DNA of 64,000 nucleotides from JAAGZL01 sp050291725 (GTDB lineage: Bacteria > Pseudomonadota > Gammaproteobacteria > Chromatiales > Chromatiaceae): contig JBNKKH010000021.1 of assembly GCA_050291725.1 (NCBI GenBank), positions 1 through 64,000 of the forward strand. The letters run 5' to 3'. Under the pieces are notes generated by a model. It did not search any database, was not told where the DNA came from, and worked only from the letters and a program-made list of their open reading frames with translations. Numbering within the stretch: position 1 is the first letter of the stretch; each line of letters starts with the position of its first letter. A program made the translations under genes and the position numbers. Of this stretch, positions 7,815 to 16,732 are shown one piece after another.

Positions 7815-10766
7815 TCAATCCGAACCCACCACCACCCGTATAGCTAGCAGAATCAACGGATGATTGCTTGCTTCGTCTTCGATGCGACGAGCATTTAGCA
7901 GCAACTTGCGGCGCCCGATCTCAGGAAAGTCATGCTCTACGATGAAGCCGTCAAAGCTCGTATCGCGCGGCAAAACGGTCTCCAGAAGTTCCCGCAACGC
8001 CCTAATATCCCACTGACCATTGCCCAAGGCGAAGATGCTTTTGCCTACCGTCTCCTGCGGCGCGGTCTTGAAGTAACTGAAGAAGGAACGGCTGGCAGAA
8101 ACCACCGTCATCTCCGAGTCCAGCACCAGAAGTGGTTCATGCACAGTATTGACTATATTCTCTGCCAACATTAGTGCATCTCGTATTTCCACTTCCGCCT
8201 TGACGCGCTGACTGATGTCGGTGAAGGAGATCACGACACCGGCAATGACGTTGTCCAACGTGCGATAGGGCTGGATGCGCACCAGATACCAGGCCCCGCT
8301 GGCGGCGCGCAGTTCCTGCTCGCTGGGCACCAAAGTATTGAGCACTGTTTGAGCCTCGACCAGCAGATCATCGTCTTCAAAATCTGACTTGATGTCGGAC
8401 AATGGCCGACCGACGTCAGACGCCACCAGACGATATATATGCAGCGCCTCACGCGTGAAGCGGCGGATATGCATATGTTCGTCCAGAAAGATGGTACCGA
8501 CGCTGAAGTTGTCGAGAAGATTTTTCATGTCATTCTGCATGTCAGACAGTTGTTCAATCTTGGCTTGCAGTTCGGCGTTGACGGTAATCAGCTCTTCGTT
8601 GACCGATTGCAGCTCCTCTCTAGAGGTCTCCAACTCTTCATTGGTCGACTGCATCTCCTCGTTGGTCGACTGCAACTCCTCGTTAGCCGACTTGAGCTCC
8701 TCATTCGCAGCCTGCTCCTCCTCGATGGATGCTTGCAGAGTCTCCCGCGTATTGAGCAAGTCGCGCTCCAGAGATTCGACTCTCTGGTCGCTACTAGATC
8801 CGTCCACCCCTTTGTCGCGGGAACTCGCTGGCAAATGGCAGGCCACGTCCTGAAATATCACCAGCAACAGACTCTGGTTGCCATCCGGATCTTTTATCGG
8901 CCGCACGGAGAGATGCACCGCCTGATTCTCGTCCTGATAACTGATGCAAGTATCGCGCGCCTGGGGCTTTTCTCCCTTGCTGGCGGCGGCCATAGAGGAA
9001 CGCAGTTCCAGTTGTAGGAATTCGCGTGCCATATTCACCACGTTGAGATTGGCCTGGCCTGGGGCCGGGCGCAAATAGCGTCCAGTGTCGCCATGTACAA
9101 ACAAGATATTGCCCTTGAGGTCGGTGAGAACCGCCGCTGGCGCACAGTGCCGGACAAGAGCTTGCCGGGTGATCTCGGCAATATTGTCATCCTTGGGATT
9201 GTGCGCAATTTCCTCCTTGATATTATCAACACCTCTCACCGTCCATGTCTGACCACCAGCCAGTACCGCCCGGTTTGCAGACGTTGAGCCGACGGCACGA
9301 TAGAGCTTCCACTTGCGATTGATAGCCATAAACAGCTCCGGATTGTTACCGATACTCTCTGAAGATGACAGCAACAGCACACCATCTGGATTCAGGGCGT
9401 AATGGAATGCATGGATCAGGCGGAGTTGCAGTTCCGGCTCCAGGTAGATCATCAGGTTGCGGCAACTGAGCAGATCTAGTTTGGTGAAGGGCGGGTCCTT
9501 GATAACGTTCTGGGTGGCAAACACCACCATCTCGCGTATCTCTTTTTTGACCTGGTAGCCATCATCTCCCTTGATAAAGAAGCGGCGCAGGCGCTCCGGC
9601 GTCACATCGGACGCGATGTTGGGCGGGTAAAGGCCAGTGCGCGCGATATCGATAGCCTCTGCGGAAAGGTCGGTACTATAGAGTTGGACCTTAAACTCAC
9701 GGTGGTTCTCATCCATAAACTCACGCAGCAGGATCGCGATGGAGTAGGCCTCCTCGCCAGTAGCGCCGCCGGCTACCCAGACGCGAAAGACATAGTCAGA
9801 GGGTTTGTCCACCAGCAGTTGTGGCAGAACCTCATCCTTCAGCACGACGAAGGCCTCCGGGTCGCGAAAGAAACTGGTAACGTTAATCAGCAGTTCTTTG
9901 AAGAGAATCGGCATCTCGGCCGGATGCTCCTTGAGGTAGCGGATATACTCTTTCAGGTCAGAAAGGTTGTGCTGATCCATGCGCCGCTCAATACGGCGGC
10001 TGATAGTGTTCTTCTTGTAAAGCGAAAAGTCATGGCCGGTAGCGGTACGAATCAGCATCAGTAGCCGATTCATGTCACCTATTTGCGCTGGTTTTTCAGA
10101 CAACGAAGAGACTACCGTCCCAACGGGAAGTTTGCGCACCCCGGCAAGCAGCGCCGCAGGTATCTCCTCCACAGGCATGACCTGGGTGGCGTAACCGGCC
10201 TGAACGGCGCTGGCCGGCATGCCATCGTACTTCGCGGTGGCCGGAGCCTGCACCAGGGTGACGCCACCAACGCCGATAATGTCTCTTAGACCCAGGGTAC
10301 CATCGGTGCCGGTTCCGGATAGGATGATGCCGATGGCGTGCTCTGCCTGATCCTCGGCCAGCGAACGCAGGAATGTATCGATAGGCATGCGCTGGCCGTG
10401 GGGCATCTCGGGCGTTGAAAGCTGTAGCGCGCCGTGGAATATGGACATATCTCGGTTTGGTGGAATTATATACACATGGTCTGGCTTCACTAGCATCTGG
10501 TCCATAGCCTCGACCACCGGCATGGTAGTGTTGCGTTGCAGGATCTCGCAAAGAAGGCTAGCGTGCTCTGGATCGAGGTGGGGCACCAGCACAAAGGACA
10601 ACCCGCTGTCGGGCGGCATGTTGCAAAAGAACTCTTCGAATGCCTCCAGTCCGCCGGCTGAGGCGCCGATACCTACGACCGGGAAGGTGGCGGTATCTGC
10701 CGACTTGGTGGTCTTATCGACAGCCGGAGTTGACTTCTTCCTACTTGATGTCTTACGTTTTACCAC
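7815..10766 (-). CDS. CheB-CheR fusion with coiled coil and C-terminal PAS domains
   Basis: About 983 residues from the GTG at 10766, which has an ideal GGAG eight bases upstream; an in-frame TTG at 10790 lacks one. Order: CheB methylesterase (about 28-215) with Ser in GIGASAGGLEA, His in VPHLDPEHAS and Asp in SGTGTDG; CheR methyltransferase (about 240-490) with NVTSFFRDPEAF and LLSCRNLMIYL; a coiled coil of repeated ANEELQSTNEE-type units (about 660-740); and two PAS-like regions. The CheR SAM loop reads VAGGATGEEAYS, lacking the usual Cys of CSTGEE. No histidine kinase domain follows, unlike many relatives. It probably links receptor-modification chemistry to signalling through the adjacent c-di-GMP protein. 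Confidence 0.9.
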   Translation of the reverse strand: MVKRKTSSRKKSTPAVDKTTKSADTATFPVVGIGASAGGLEAFEEFFCNMPPDSGLSFVLVPHLDPEHASLLCEILQRNTTMPVVEAMDQMLVKPDHVYIIPPNRDMSIFHGALQLSTPEMPHGQRMPIDTFLRSLAEDQAEHAIGIILSGTGTDGTLGLRDIIGVGGVTLVQAPATAKYDGMPASAVQAGYATQVMPVEEIPAALLAGVRKLPVGTVVSSLSEKPAQIGDMNRLLMLIRTATGHDFSLYKKNTISRRIERRMDQHNLSDLKEYIRYLKEHPAEMPILFKELLINVTSFFRDPEAFVVLKDEVLPQLLVDKPSDYVFRVWVAGGATGEEAYSIAILLREFMDENHREFKVQLYSTDLSAEAIDIARTGLYPPNIASDVTPERLRRFFIKGDDGYQVKKEIREMVVFATQNVIKDPPFTKLDLLSCRNLMIYLEPELQLRLIHAFHYALNPDGVLLLSSSESIGNNPELFMAINRKWKLYRAVGSTSANRAVLAGGQTWTVRGVDNIKEEIAHNPKDDNIAEITRQALVRHCAPAAVLTDLKGNILFVHGDTGRYLRPAPGQANLNVVNMAREFLQLELRSSMAAASKGEKPQARDTCISYQDENQAVHLSVRPIKDPDGNQSLLLVIFQDVACHLPASSRDKGVDGSSSDQRVESLERDLLNTRETLQASIEEEQAANEELKSANEELQSTNEEMQSTNEELETSREELQSVNEELITVNAELQAKIEQLSDMQNDMKNLLDNFSVGTIFLDEHMHIRRFTREALHIYRLVASDVGRPLSDIKSDFEDDDLLVEAQTVLNTLVPSEQELRAASGAWYLVRIQPYRTLDNVIAGVVISFTDISQRVKAEVEIRDALMLAENIVNTVHEPLLVLDSEMTVVSASRSFFSYFKTAPQETVGKSIFALGNGQWDIRALRELLETVLPRDTSFDGFIVEHDFPEIGRRKLLLNARRIEDEASNHPLILLAIRVVVGSD

Positions 10767-10856
10767 AGTAGATGCTCCTTTCACTCCCAACCGATGTCGG
10801 TGTAACAGCAGGTGATGTAGCTATCTTCTTCCTTTGAAAAAGATACGTCCATTATT

Positions 10857-11633
10857 TTAATCCTTAATCCCCACCCCACGTGACAGCAAATAGTGGCAGC
10901 CTGCCCCAAGCGCAATAATAAATAACAGGATGATGACCAGGGCCGTCCCTATTGGAATATCCGAAGCGCCCAGCAAGCCATAACGAAACGCATTCACCAT
11001 GTACATAATCGGGTTCGCCAGGGATACCTGTTGCCAAAACTCTGGCAACATCTTTATAGAGTAGAACACACCACCGAGATAGGTGAGCGGTGTAAGTACA
11101 AAGGTGGGAACGATGGAGATATCATCAAAGGTCTTGGCGAAGACGGCGTTGATAAGTCCGGCCAGGGCAAACAGTATGGAGGTTAGTATCAGTACCACGA
11201 AGCTTATACTGTAACTATGTATGACCAGATCGGTAAAGAAGAGCGAAACCAGAGTGACCGCAATCCCCACTATGATGCCGCGCGCAACCCCTCCCCCCAC
11301 ATAGCCGACGATAATCATCCAGTTCGGCACCGGAGAGATTAACAGCTCTTCGATATGGCGCTGCATCTTACTGCTAAAGAAGGAAGAGACCACATTGGCA
11401 TAGGAGTTGGTGATTACCGACATCAAGATTAGACCTGGCACAATAAAGTCGATGTAGTTGTGGCCATCCATCTCCCCGATTCTCTCTCCAATCAGAGTAC
11501 CAAAGATAATGAAATAGAGTGTAGTGGTTATGGTCGCCGGTAGAATGGTCTGGACCCAGATACGCATGAAGCGCACCACCTCTTTTTCGATGATGGTACG
11601 GAAGGCGATCCAGTAACGGAAGTATTTACTCAT
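10857..11633 (-). CDS. yadH: ABC-2 type transporter permease, YadH-like
   Basis: A 258-residue inner-membrane protein with about six hydrophobic segments and the ABC-2 permease signature region (FVLTPLTYLGGVFYSIKMLPEFWQQVSLANPIMYMVNAFRYG). It matches the YadH family in length and motifs throughout. It is the membrane half of an exporter with the ATPase encoded just upstream; their ATGA-type 4-bp overlap implies translational coupling. The transported substrate of YadGH is not firmly known. The start has a GATGAGG-like ribosome-binding site inside the end of yadG. Confidence 0.92.
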   Translation of the reverse strand: MSKYFRYWIAFRTIIEKEVVRFMRIWVQTILPATITTTLYFIIFGTLIGERIGEMDGHNYIDFIVPGLILMSVITNSYANVVSSFFSSKMQRHIEELLISPVPNWMIIVGYVGGGVARGIIVGIAVTLVSLFFTDLVIHSYSISFVVLILTSILFALAGLINAVFAKTFDDISIVPTFVLTPLTYLGGVFYSIKMLPEFWQQVSLANPIMYMVNAFRYGLLGASDIPIGTALVIILLFIIALGAGCHYLLSRGVGIKD

Positions 11634-12565
11634 GCCTCATCTCCGTTACGGCTTGCTTGCAACATATCTATAAATAGCTGCTCCAGACGATTCTGTTTGT
11701 TGCGCAGACTTAGCACCTCGATATTCTGTTGTGACAAGCCGGTGAACAGTGCGTTGATACCACGCTCACGCTCCACTGCCACCTCCAGGGTACAACTATC
11801 TCTCAAGCTAATGTCGAAACCATCTATGCTCGGTGCTTGCTCAAGACTATTTTTGAGATTCAGCACAAAGGTCTCGGTTTGCAGCTTGTATAGCAGCTCC
11901 CCCATCCCACTGTGTTCCTCAATCGAACCGTGGTTGATGATGGCTATATTGCGACAGAGGTTCTCTGCCTCTTCCAGATAGTGGGTGGTAAGGATAATGG
12001 TGGTGCCGTTATTATTCAGCTCCTGCAAAAAATCCCACATAGAGCGTCTTATCTCAATATCCACTCCGGCCGTAGGTTCGTCCAGGATCAGCAACTTTGG
12101 TCTATTTACCAGGGCGCGTGCAATCATCAAGCGGCGCTTCATACCGCCGGATAGTTCCCGCGCCATAACCCTACGCTTGGACCAGAGATCGAGCTGTTTC
12201 AGGCTCTTTTCTGCGTTCTGTCGCGCCTGGGCCTTGGGGATGCCGTAATAGCCGGCCTGGTTGATCACCACCTCTTCCGCCGGCAGGAACATATTGAAGT
12301 TAAACTCCTGCGGCACCAGCCCGATGCATGACTTAACCGCCTCCGGCTCCTGGTCCAGGTCATACCCAAACACCTCTACCTTGCCGAAACTCTTGTTGAC
12401 CAAGGAGCTGATGATGCCTATTGCTGTAGATTTACCTGCACCGTTTGGCCCTAAGAGAGCGAAGAAATCGCCCTCTTCTACCTCCAGATCGATGCCGCGT
12501 AGTGCCTCAGGACCTTTGGAGTAGCTCTTGCGTAGATCCTGGATTTTGAGTGCTTTTACTGCCAT
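11630..12565 (-). CDS. yadG: ABC transporter ATP-binding protein, YadG-like
   Basis: About 311 residues from ATG 12565 (MAVKALKIQDLRK), which matches the usual YadG length; an in-frame ATG at 12601 would add twelve atypical residues. Walker A is GPNGAGKS, the signature is LSGGM, and Walker B is LLILDEPTAGVD followed by the switch His in TTHYLEEAE. Runs such as GLVPQEFNFN and MKRRLMIARALV are close to E. coli YadG as I recall it. It drives the YadH permease encoded downstream with a 4-bp overlap. Confidence 0.92.
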   Translation of the reverse strand: MAVKALKIQDLRKSYSKGPEALRGIDLEVEEGDFFALLGPNGAGKSTAIGIISSLVNKSFGKVEVFGYDLDQEPEAVKSCIGLVPQEFNFNMFLPAEEVVINQAGYYGIPKAQARQNAEKSLKQLDLWSKRRVMARELSGGMKRRLMIARALVNRPKLLILDEPTAGVDIEIRRSMWDFLQELNNNGTTIILTTHYLEEAENLCRNIAIINHGSIEEHSGMGELLYKLQTETFVLNLKNSLEQAPSIDGFDISLRDSCTLEVAVERERGINALFTGLSQQNIEVLSLRNKQNRLEQLFIDMLQASRNGDEA

Positions 12566-12623
12566 GCCACATATTTTTGCATATGCGGGCTTTGCATGCA
12601 TTGATTTATATAATAATCACCAC

Positions 12624-13664
12624 TCAAGCAGCCTCAACATCTTCTTCCGCTGCCGACTCCCCAGAAAAGTTGGATGGTGTGATATTAGAGAGAAATTGAT
12701 CAACGGAATAATCCCAGGAGAAGCCTTCGGCAAATTGGCGACAGCTTTCCGCTTTCACTCTAAGTGCATTCTTGACTGCCACACAGAGATCTTCATCAAT
12801 CCAGCCGTTACTTCCATTTATGATCAGATCTACCGGACCAGGAACCGGGTAGGCAGCAACTGGTACGCCACAGGCCATAGCCTCGATTAGAACTAGACCG
12901 AAGGTGTCAGTACGGCTGGGAAATACCATTACATCGGCTGCGGCTACTCTATCTACTAGATTCTGCCCTGAATGAAAGCCGTGAAACACCGCTTGCGGGT
13001 AGCGTGATTTAAGATCTTGCAGTTCGGGCCCATCACCTACTATATGTTTTTCGCCCTTAACATCCAGAGTCAAAAAATCTTCAATGTTCTTCTCGACTGC
13101 AACTCTTCCCACATATACCAGGATTGGTTCCTGTTTAATCTTTACTCTGTTTGCATCTGGCTTGAACAGCTCCAAATTCACCCCACGAGACCAGTGCACC
13201 AGATTTTTGAAGCCACGGGAATGTAACAGTTCTCGCATGGAGTCTGTAGCAACCATAGTGCGGACTGCACCTGAGTGAAACCAATTTAAAAATTTATATG
13301 GCAAGGCCAAAGGTATGGGCAGTCTCAGCCGTAGGTATTCCGGAAACTGAGTGTGATAGGCGGTAGTAAAGTTCCAATTATTTGCAGAACAACAGAGACG
13401 CGCCCAAAAACCGAGCGGACCTTCGGTTGCGATGTGAATTACATCAGGGGCAAATTCCGTTATATGACGCTTAACCTTAGATTTAGTTGTTAAGGCAAGT
13501 CGTATTTCATGGTATCCAGGCATGGGGATAGAGTGGAATAGGGATGGCTCCAGCATCTCAACCACATGCCCTCTGGAGCGCAAAATTGTTATTGTGGTAC
13601 TTAGGGTGCGAACTACGCCATTAACCTGCGGATACCAAGCGTCTGTTACTATCAGAATACGCAT
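12624..13664 (-). CDS. Glycosyltransferase family 4, MgtA-like mannosyltransferase
   Basis: About 346 residues from MRILIVTDAWYPQVNGVV. ATG 13664 is preferred over 13682 because GAAGAG sits four bases upstream. The N-terminal acceptor domain carries PQVNGVVRTL and YHTQFPEYLRLR; the C-terminal GT-B donor domain carries VYVGRVAVEKNIE and SRTDTFGLVLIEAMACGVPVAA with the E-x7-E motif. This closely fits the GT4 group that adds sugar to diacylglycerol or similar lipids (GDP-mannose-dependent MgtA type). The start lies 44 bp inside the end of the metallophosphoesterase gene. The pair probably works on a membrane glycolipid; acceptor and sugar are inferred. Confidence 0.85.
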   Translation of the reverse strand: MRILIVTDAWYPQVNGVVRTLSTTITILRSRGHVVEMLEPSLFHSIPMPGYHEIRLALTTKSKVKRHITEFAPDVIHIATEGPLGFWARLCCSANNWNFTTAYHTQFPEYLRLRLPIPLALPYKFLNWFHSGAVRTMVATDSMRELLHSRGFKNLVHWSRGVNLELFKPDANRVKIKQEPILVYVGRVAVEKNIEDFLTLDVKGEKHIVGDGPELQDLKSRYPQAVFHGFHSGQNLVDRVAAADVMVFPSRTDTFGLVLIEAMACGVPVAAYPVPGPVDLIINGSNGWIDEDLCVAVKNALRVKAESCRQFAEGFSWDYSVDQFLSNITPSNFSGESAAEEDVEAA

Positions 13665-14445
13665 TAAGCTCTTCAACCTCATCCTGGTTTAATAGTTGGA
13701 AAGAGTCTTCAACCCAGTGAATCAGTTTGAACTCCCCGGTTTCGGTTTCGGCAATTGCGGTACAACTCTCTACCCAGTCACCGCAGTTGATGTATTCCAG
13801 ATCAGCATATTTGGTAATAGTTGCATGATGGATATGTCCACACACCACCCCATCAACCCCTTTCTCCTTGGCCATTCTTACTACCGCATCCTGGTAGCTG
13901 CTTATGTAGCTGACTGCATCTTTAACTCTCTGTTTGAGATACTTGGCCAGAGACCAGTAACGCAGACCCAGGCGGCCACGGATGGAGTTTAGAGATCTAT
14001 TCATCCATAGTAGAAAGTCATATGCTTCGCTCCCCAGATGGGCCAACCAGCGATTATTCATAACAACACAATCAAACTCATCGCCATGCAGCACCAGAAG
14101 CTTACGTCCATCTTCTGTGGTATGAATGGCCTCTAAGCGAATATCTATGCCACCAAAACTGGTCTGATGGTACTCCTTGACCAGTTCATCGTGATTACCA
14201 GGTACATAGATAACCTTGGTCCCACTCTCTGCCTTGTCGATTATCATTTTGAGCACGTTTGCCTGGGTGGATGTCCAGCGACCACCTTTCCTCAGCTTCC
14301 AGAAATCGATAATGTCTCCCACCAGATAGAGGTAGTCTGATTCGGTGTGTTGAAGAAAATCTATTAGGTAGTCTGCTCGGGAGTCACGAAGGCCAAGGTG
14401 GATATCTGATAAGAAGATACTTCTATATTTTAATGACGCTGCCAT
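13621..14445 (-). CDS. UDP-2,3-diacylglucosamine diphosphatase-like metallophosphoesterase
   Basis: A 274-residue calcineurin-like phosphoesterase with all metal motifs: SDIHLG, GDIIDFW, GNHD, LHGDEFD and GHIHHA. The DFW and HGDEFD context places it near LpxH-type UDP-2,3-diacylglucosamine hydrolases, although it is longer than E. coli LpxH (about 240 residues) and belongs to the variant group often found beside GT4 genes. It may act in lipid A or another phospho-glycolipid pathway rather than being the main LpxH. The 44-bp overlap with the glycosyltransferase gene suggests coupled expression. Confidence 0.82.
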   Translation of the reverse strand: MAASLKYRSIFLSDIHLGLRDSRADYLIDFLQHTESDYLYLVGDIIDFWKLRKGGRWTSTQANVLKMIIDKAESGTKVIYVPGNHDELVKEYHQTSFGGIDIRLEAIHTTEDGRKLLVLHGDEFDCVVMNNRWLAHLGSEAYDFLLWMNRSLNSIRGRLGLRYWSLAKYLKQRVKDAVSYISSYQDAVVRMAKEKGVDGVVCGHIHHATITKYADLEYINCGDWVESCTAIAETETGEFKLIHWVEDSFQLLNQDEVEELNAYSDSNRRLVSAG

Positions 14446-14497
14446 AACTTAGCTCCTACCTTGAGTTGGCGTCATTTCAACCGATTTGTGTTACAGC

Positions 14498-14511
14498 AGT
14501 GTGTACACACT
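14498..14511. promoter_or_regulatory. Candidate operator, 14-bp perfect palindrome
   Basis: agtgtgtacacact is identical to its reverse complement. It lies about 50 bp upstream of the minus-strand metallophosphoesterase start and about 280 bp upstream of soxY. A dimeric regulator site is plausible, more likely for the minus-strand gene given the distance. Confidence 0.4.
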
Positions 14512-14575
14512 TTTACAGTTTGTTAACAGAATATTGAACCACTTTTTACATAACATGCTGTTTTATTTGGCAAAT

Positions 14576-14649
14576 ACTAAATAATTACCAATAAACCATA
14601 TACATAATAAGTGCTTATTGGCTTTATTAGTTTGTTCGTTGCTTATAAT
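14576..14649 (+). promoter_or_regulatory. Candidate soxYZ promoter region with inverted repeat
   Basis: An imperfect inverted repeat (actaaata...ccaataa against ttattgg...ttattagt, 14576-14631) is followed by tataat at 14644-14649. No -35 box sits at the ideal spacing, so an activator-dependent promoter is possible. The soxY start is 145 bp downstream. Confidence 0.35.
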
Positions 14650-14793
14650 ATGGTTGTAGAATCGTTATTAATCCTGAGTAGATAACCACTCATATATAGG
14701 TAGAGCGATATTTAAACAATAATTGAGTCGCCGCAGAGCGATAACGAGGCAATAACAGGAGTTATCCTGCTGCCGACAGAGGAGATATAACAG

Positions 14794-15267
14794 ATGAATG
14801 TAGATATGAAGCGTAGACTCTTTTTACAGCAGTCAATGGCCGCTGGGGCCATGGGTATGCTGGTGGGAGCCGGACTACTAACACCAACAGCTGTACTTGC
14901 TGCCTGGCCTGAAAAGGCTTTCAAAGCTAAAAACATGTCTGATGCCTTAACTGCGTTGTTAGGCTCTGATGCAACTGAAGCTAGTGCTGAAGTAAAACTG
15001 ACTGTGCCCGAAATTGCGGAAGATGGCGCAGTGGTTTCCGTCGCGGTGGAAACCGGTTTACCTAAAGTTGATTCCATAACCATAATAGCCATTAATAACC
15101 CGCTACCGCTGATCGCCAACTTCAAGATGGGAGAAGGTGCTGCTGCTTATACCGCCACCAGGATTAAGATGGGGAAAAGTGGTGATGTTGTTGCTGTAGT
15201 TAAGGCTGACGGCAAAATGTACACCGCACAATCTGAGGTAAAGGTAACCGTTGGCGGATGTGGATGA
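14794..15267 (+). CDS. soxY: Thiosulfate-oxidation carrier protein SoxY
   Basis: A 157-residue periplasmic protein. The N-terminus has a twin-arginine signal (KRRLFLQQSMAAGAMGMLVG, cleavage probably after VLAA). The mature part is the small beta-sandwich of SoxY, and the C-terminus ends in the diagnostic swinging arm VGGCG, whose Cys carries the sulfur substrate through the Sox cycle. SoxY works as a heterodimer with SoxZ, encoded 77 bp downstream. GAGGAGATATA precedes the start. No other sox gene is in the window, consistent with genomes in which soxYZ is a separate unit. Confidence 0.97.
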   Translation: MNVDMKRRLFLQQSMAAGAMGMLVGAGLLTPTAVLAAWPEKAFKAKNMSDALTALLGSDATEASAEVKLTVPEIAEDGAVVSVAVETGLPKVDSITIIAINNPLPLIANFKMGEGAAAYTATRIKMGKSGDVVAVVKADGKMYTAQSEVKVTVGGCG

Positions 15268-15344
15268 TACTCCAGCAATTAGGCTAAAGAAATTCACCTA
15301 CTCGCACTGCGAACAGGCAACAGAATAGTAAGAGGTAACTAGTA

Positions 15345-15665
15345 ATGGCAGCGAACAAATCAGGCATCAGGATTAGCGCTAAACACATAAACGATCAAAC
15401 TCTGGTTAAGGTAATAATGCATCACCCGATGGAAAACGGAGCCAGAAAAGACAAAAAAACTGGTGAACCCATTCCAGCACACTTCATTAAAGAGGTAACT
15501 GCAGAATCTGCAGGTAAAACCTGTTTTTCCGCGCTACTGAGTGGTGGCGTATCTGCAAACCCCTATATATCTTTTAAATTCAAGGGCAAAAAGGGCGAAT
15601 CAATAAAGATAACCTGGGTTGATAACAAGGGAGAAACTGAATCAGGAGAAACCAAAATCAAATAG
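15345..15665 (+). CDS. soxZ: Thiosulfate-oxidation carrier protein SoxZ
   Basis: A 106-residue immunoglobulin-like protein with the usual SoxZ features: VKVIMHHPMENGARKDKKTG near the start, PAHFIKEV, and KGESIKITWVDNKGE near the end. It has no signal peptide and is expected to cross the inner membrane bound to SoxY. AGAGGTAAC lies upstream of the start. A hairpin 10 bp after the stop probably ends the soxYZ transcript. Confidence 0.97.
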   Translation: MAANKSGIRISAKHINDQTLVKVIMHHPMENGARKDKKTGEPIPAHFIKEVTAESAGKTCFSALLSGGVSANPYISFKFKGKKGESIKITWVDNKGETESGETKIK

Positions 15666-15674
15666 CTTTATTCG

Positions 15675-15700
15675 GGGTGGTACACAATAGTGTGCCACCC
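15675..15700 (+). terminator. Hairpin after soxZ
   Basis: gggtgg and ccaccc pair with an additional caca/tgtg stem step, starting nine bases after the soxZ stop. Only a short AT-rich stretch (tgaatttata) follows, so it is a weak intrinsic terminator or an mRNA-stabilising hairpin. Confidence 0.6.
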
Positions 15701-15794
15701 TGAATTTATACTGCTTCAACCAGCAAGCCTAGTTGTGGACGCCAACGATAGTTAGGGTAGAATAAAAGTCGATAACAACGGAACCACAACAAAT

Positions 15795-16712
15795 ATGAAT
15801 GACGCTAACAACCAAACCGCAGCGCAAGCTGACAACTCCCTTAGCGGGAAGCTATTTTCAGTAATCCAATACCTGCTGCCACATCACCTGCTATCCCGAG
15901 GTATGTATTTAATCACCCGCAGTGAGTGGAAGCCTTTAAAAGACCTAATCATTAAAAACATAATCAACATCTATAACGTTGATATGCACCAGGCGATATA
16001 CCAACAACCTAGCGATTATCGTAGCTTCAACCACTTTTTCACTCGAAGCCTGCAACCGGAGGCTAGACCCATAGCTGAAGCTACAAACGCCCTGGTGTCT
16101 CCTGTAGATGGGACAGTTAGTCAGACTGGAGATATTAGACAAGGACGAATATTCCAAGCCAAGGGCCATGACTTCTCCCTAAGCGAGTTGGTAGGTGGCG
16201 ATCCAAAAACAGCAGCCATGTTTGCTGATGGCAGCTTTGCTACTATCTATCTATCTCCCAGAGACTATCACCGCATCCACATGCCAATAACTGGCACCCT
16301 AAAAAAGATGACTCACGTTCCTGGCAGACTGTTTAGTGTTAACCCCTCCACCACACAGAATATCCCGCGTCTATTCAGCCGGAATGAGAGAATTGTGAAC
16401 CTGTTCGATACAGATGCAGGACCAGTAGCAGTTATTATGGTTGGCGCCATCTTTGTCTCCAGCATGGATACGGTCTGGGCCGGCACGGTAACTCCAAAAT
16501 CACACCGCGCAACAAGTTGGGAGTATGGCCGCAAATCTACGGCTGCAATTAAGCTACAACGTGGCCAGGAGATGGGACGCTTCAATATGGGATCAACGGT
16601 TATTCTACTTTTTGGCAAAGATGCTGTTGAACTAGCTACAGAACTACAGCCGAATGCAAAACTGCAGATGGGCCAACAGATAGGCTCGGTAATATCGGAC
16701 AAGAAAGAATAG
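15795..16712 (+). CDS. psd: Phosphatidylserine decarboxylase
   Basis: A 305-residue inner-membrane-associated enzyme that makes phosphatidylethanolamine from phosphatidylserine. Visible motifs: FNHFFTRSLQPEARP, VSPVDGTVSQ with the catalytic Asp region, YLSPRDYHRIHMP with the catalytic His, and FNMGSTVILLF, the Gly-Ser-Thr self-cleavage site that creates the pyruvoyl group. Length is normal for the proteobacterial membrane-bound form. No strong ribosome-binding site is visible. It precedes the TAXI gene by 20 bp on the same strand. Confidence 0.95.
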   Translation: MNDANNQTAAQADNSLSGKLFSVIQYLLPHHLLSRGMYLITRSEWKPLKDLIIKNIINIYNVDMHQAIYQQPSDYRSFNHFFTRSLQPEARPIAEATNALVSPVDGTVSQTGDIRQGRIFQAKGHDFSLSELVGGDPKTAAMFADGSFATIYLSPRDYHRIHMPITGTLKKMTHVPGRLFSVNPSTTQNIPRLFSRNERIVNLFDTDAGPVAVIMVGAIFVSSMDTVWAGTVTPKSHRATSWEYGRKSTAAIKLQRGQEMGRFNMGSTVILLFGKDAVELATELQPNAKLQMGQQIGSVISDKKE

Positions 16713-16732
16713 TTCTAATCAAGGAGTAACAG

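Larger units (their letters stand above)
14446..14793. other. 348-bp AT-rich intergenic region upstream of soxYZ
   Basis: No coding sequence is seen. The region is strongly AT-rich and contains a 14-bp perfect palindrome (14498-14511), an imperfect long inverted repeat (14576-14631) and a tataat hexamer at 14644-14649. It separates the divergent metallophosphoesterase and soxY and must hold both promoters. Confidence 0.7.

Noticed and set aside
8573..8720. Repeated ctcctcgttggtcgactgca-like units as a tandem DNA repeat
   Set aside because: They encode the repeating NEELQSTNEE-type coiled coil of the CheB-CheR protein; protein selection explains the repeat.
8389..9017. Long plus-strand frames opposite the CheB-CheR coiled coil
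   Set aside because: They are antisense shadows of a repetitive coiled-coil coding segment; composition is Ser/Leu-rich and unlike a real protein.
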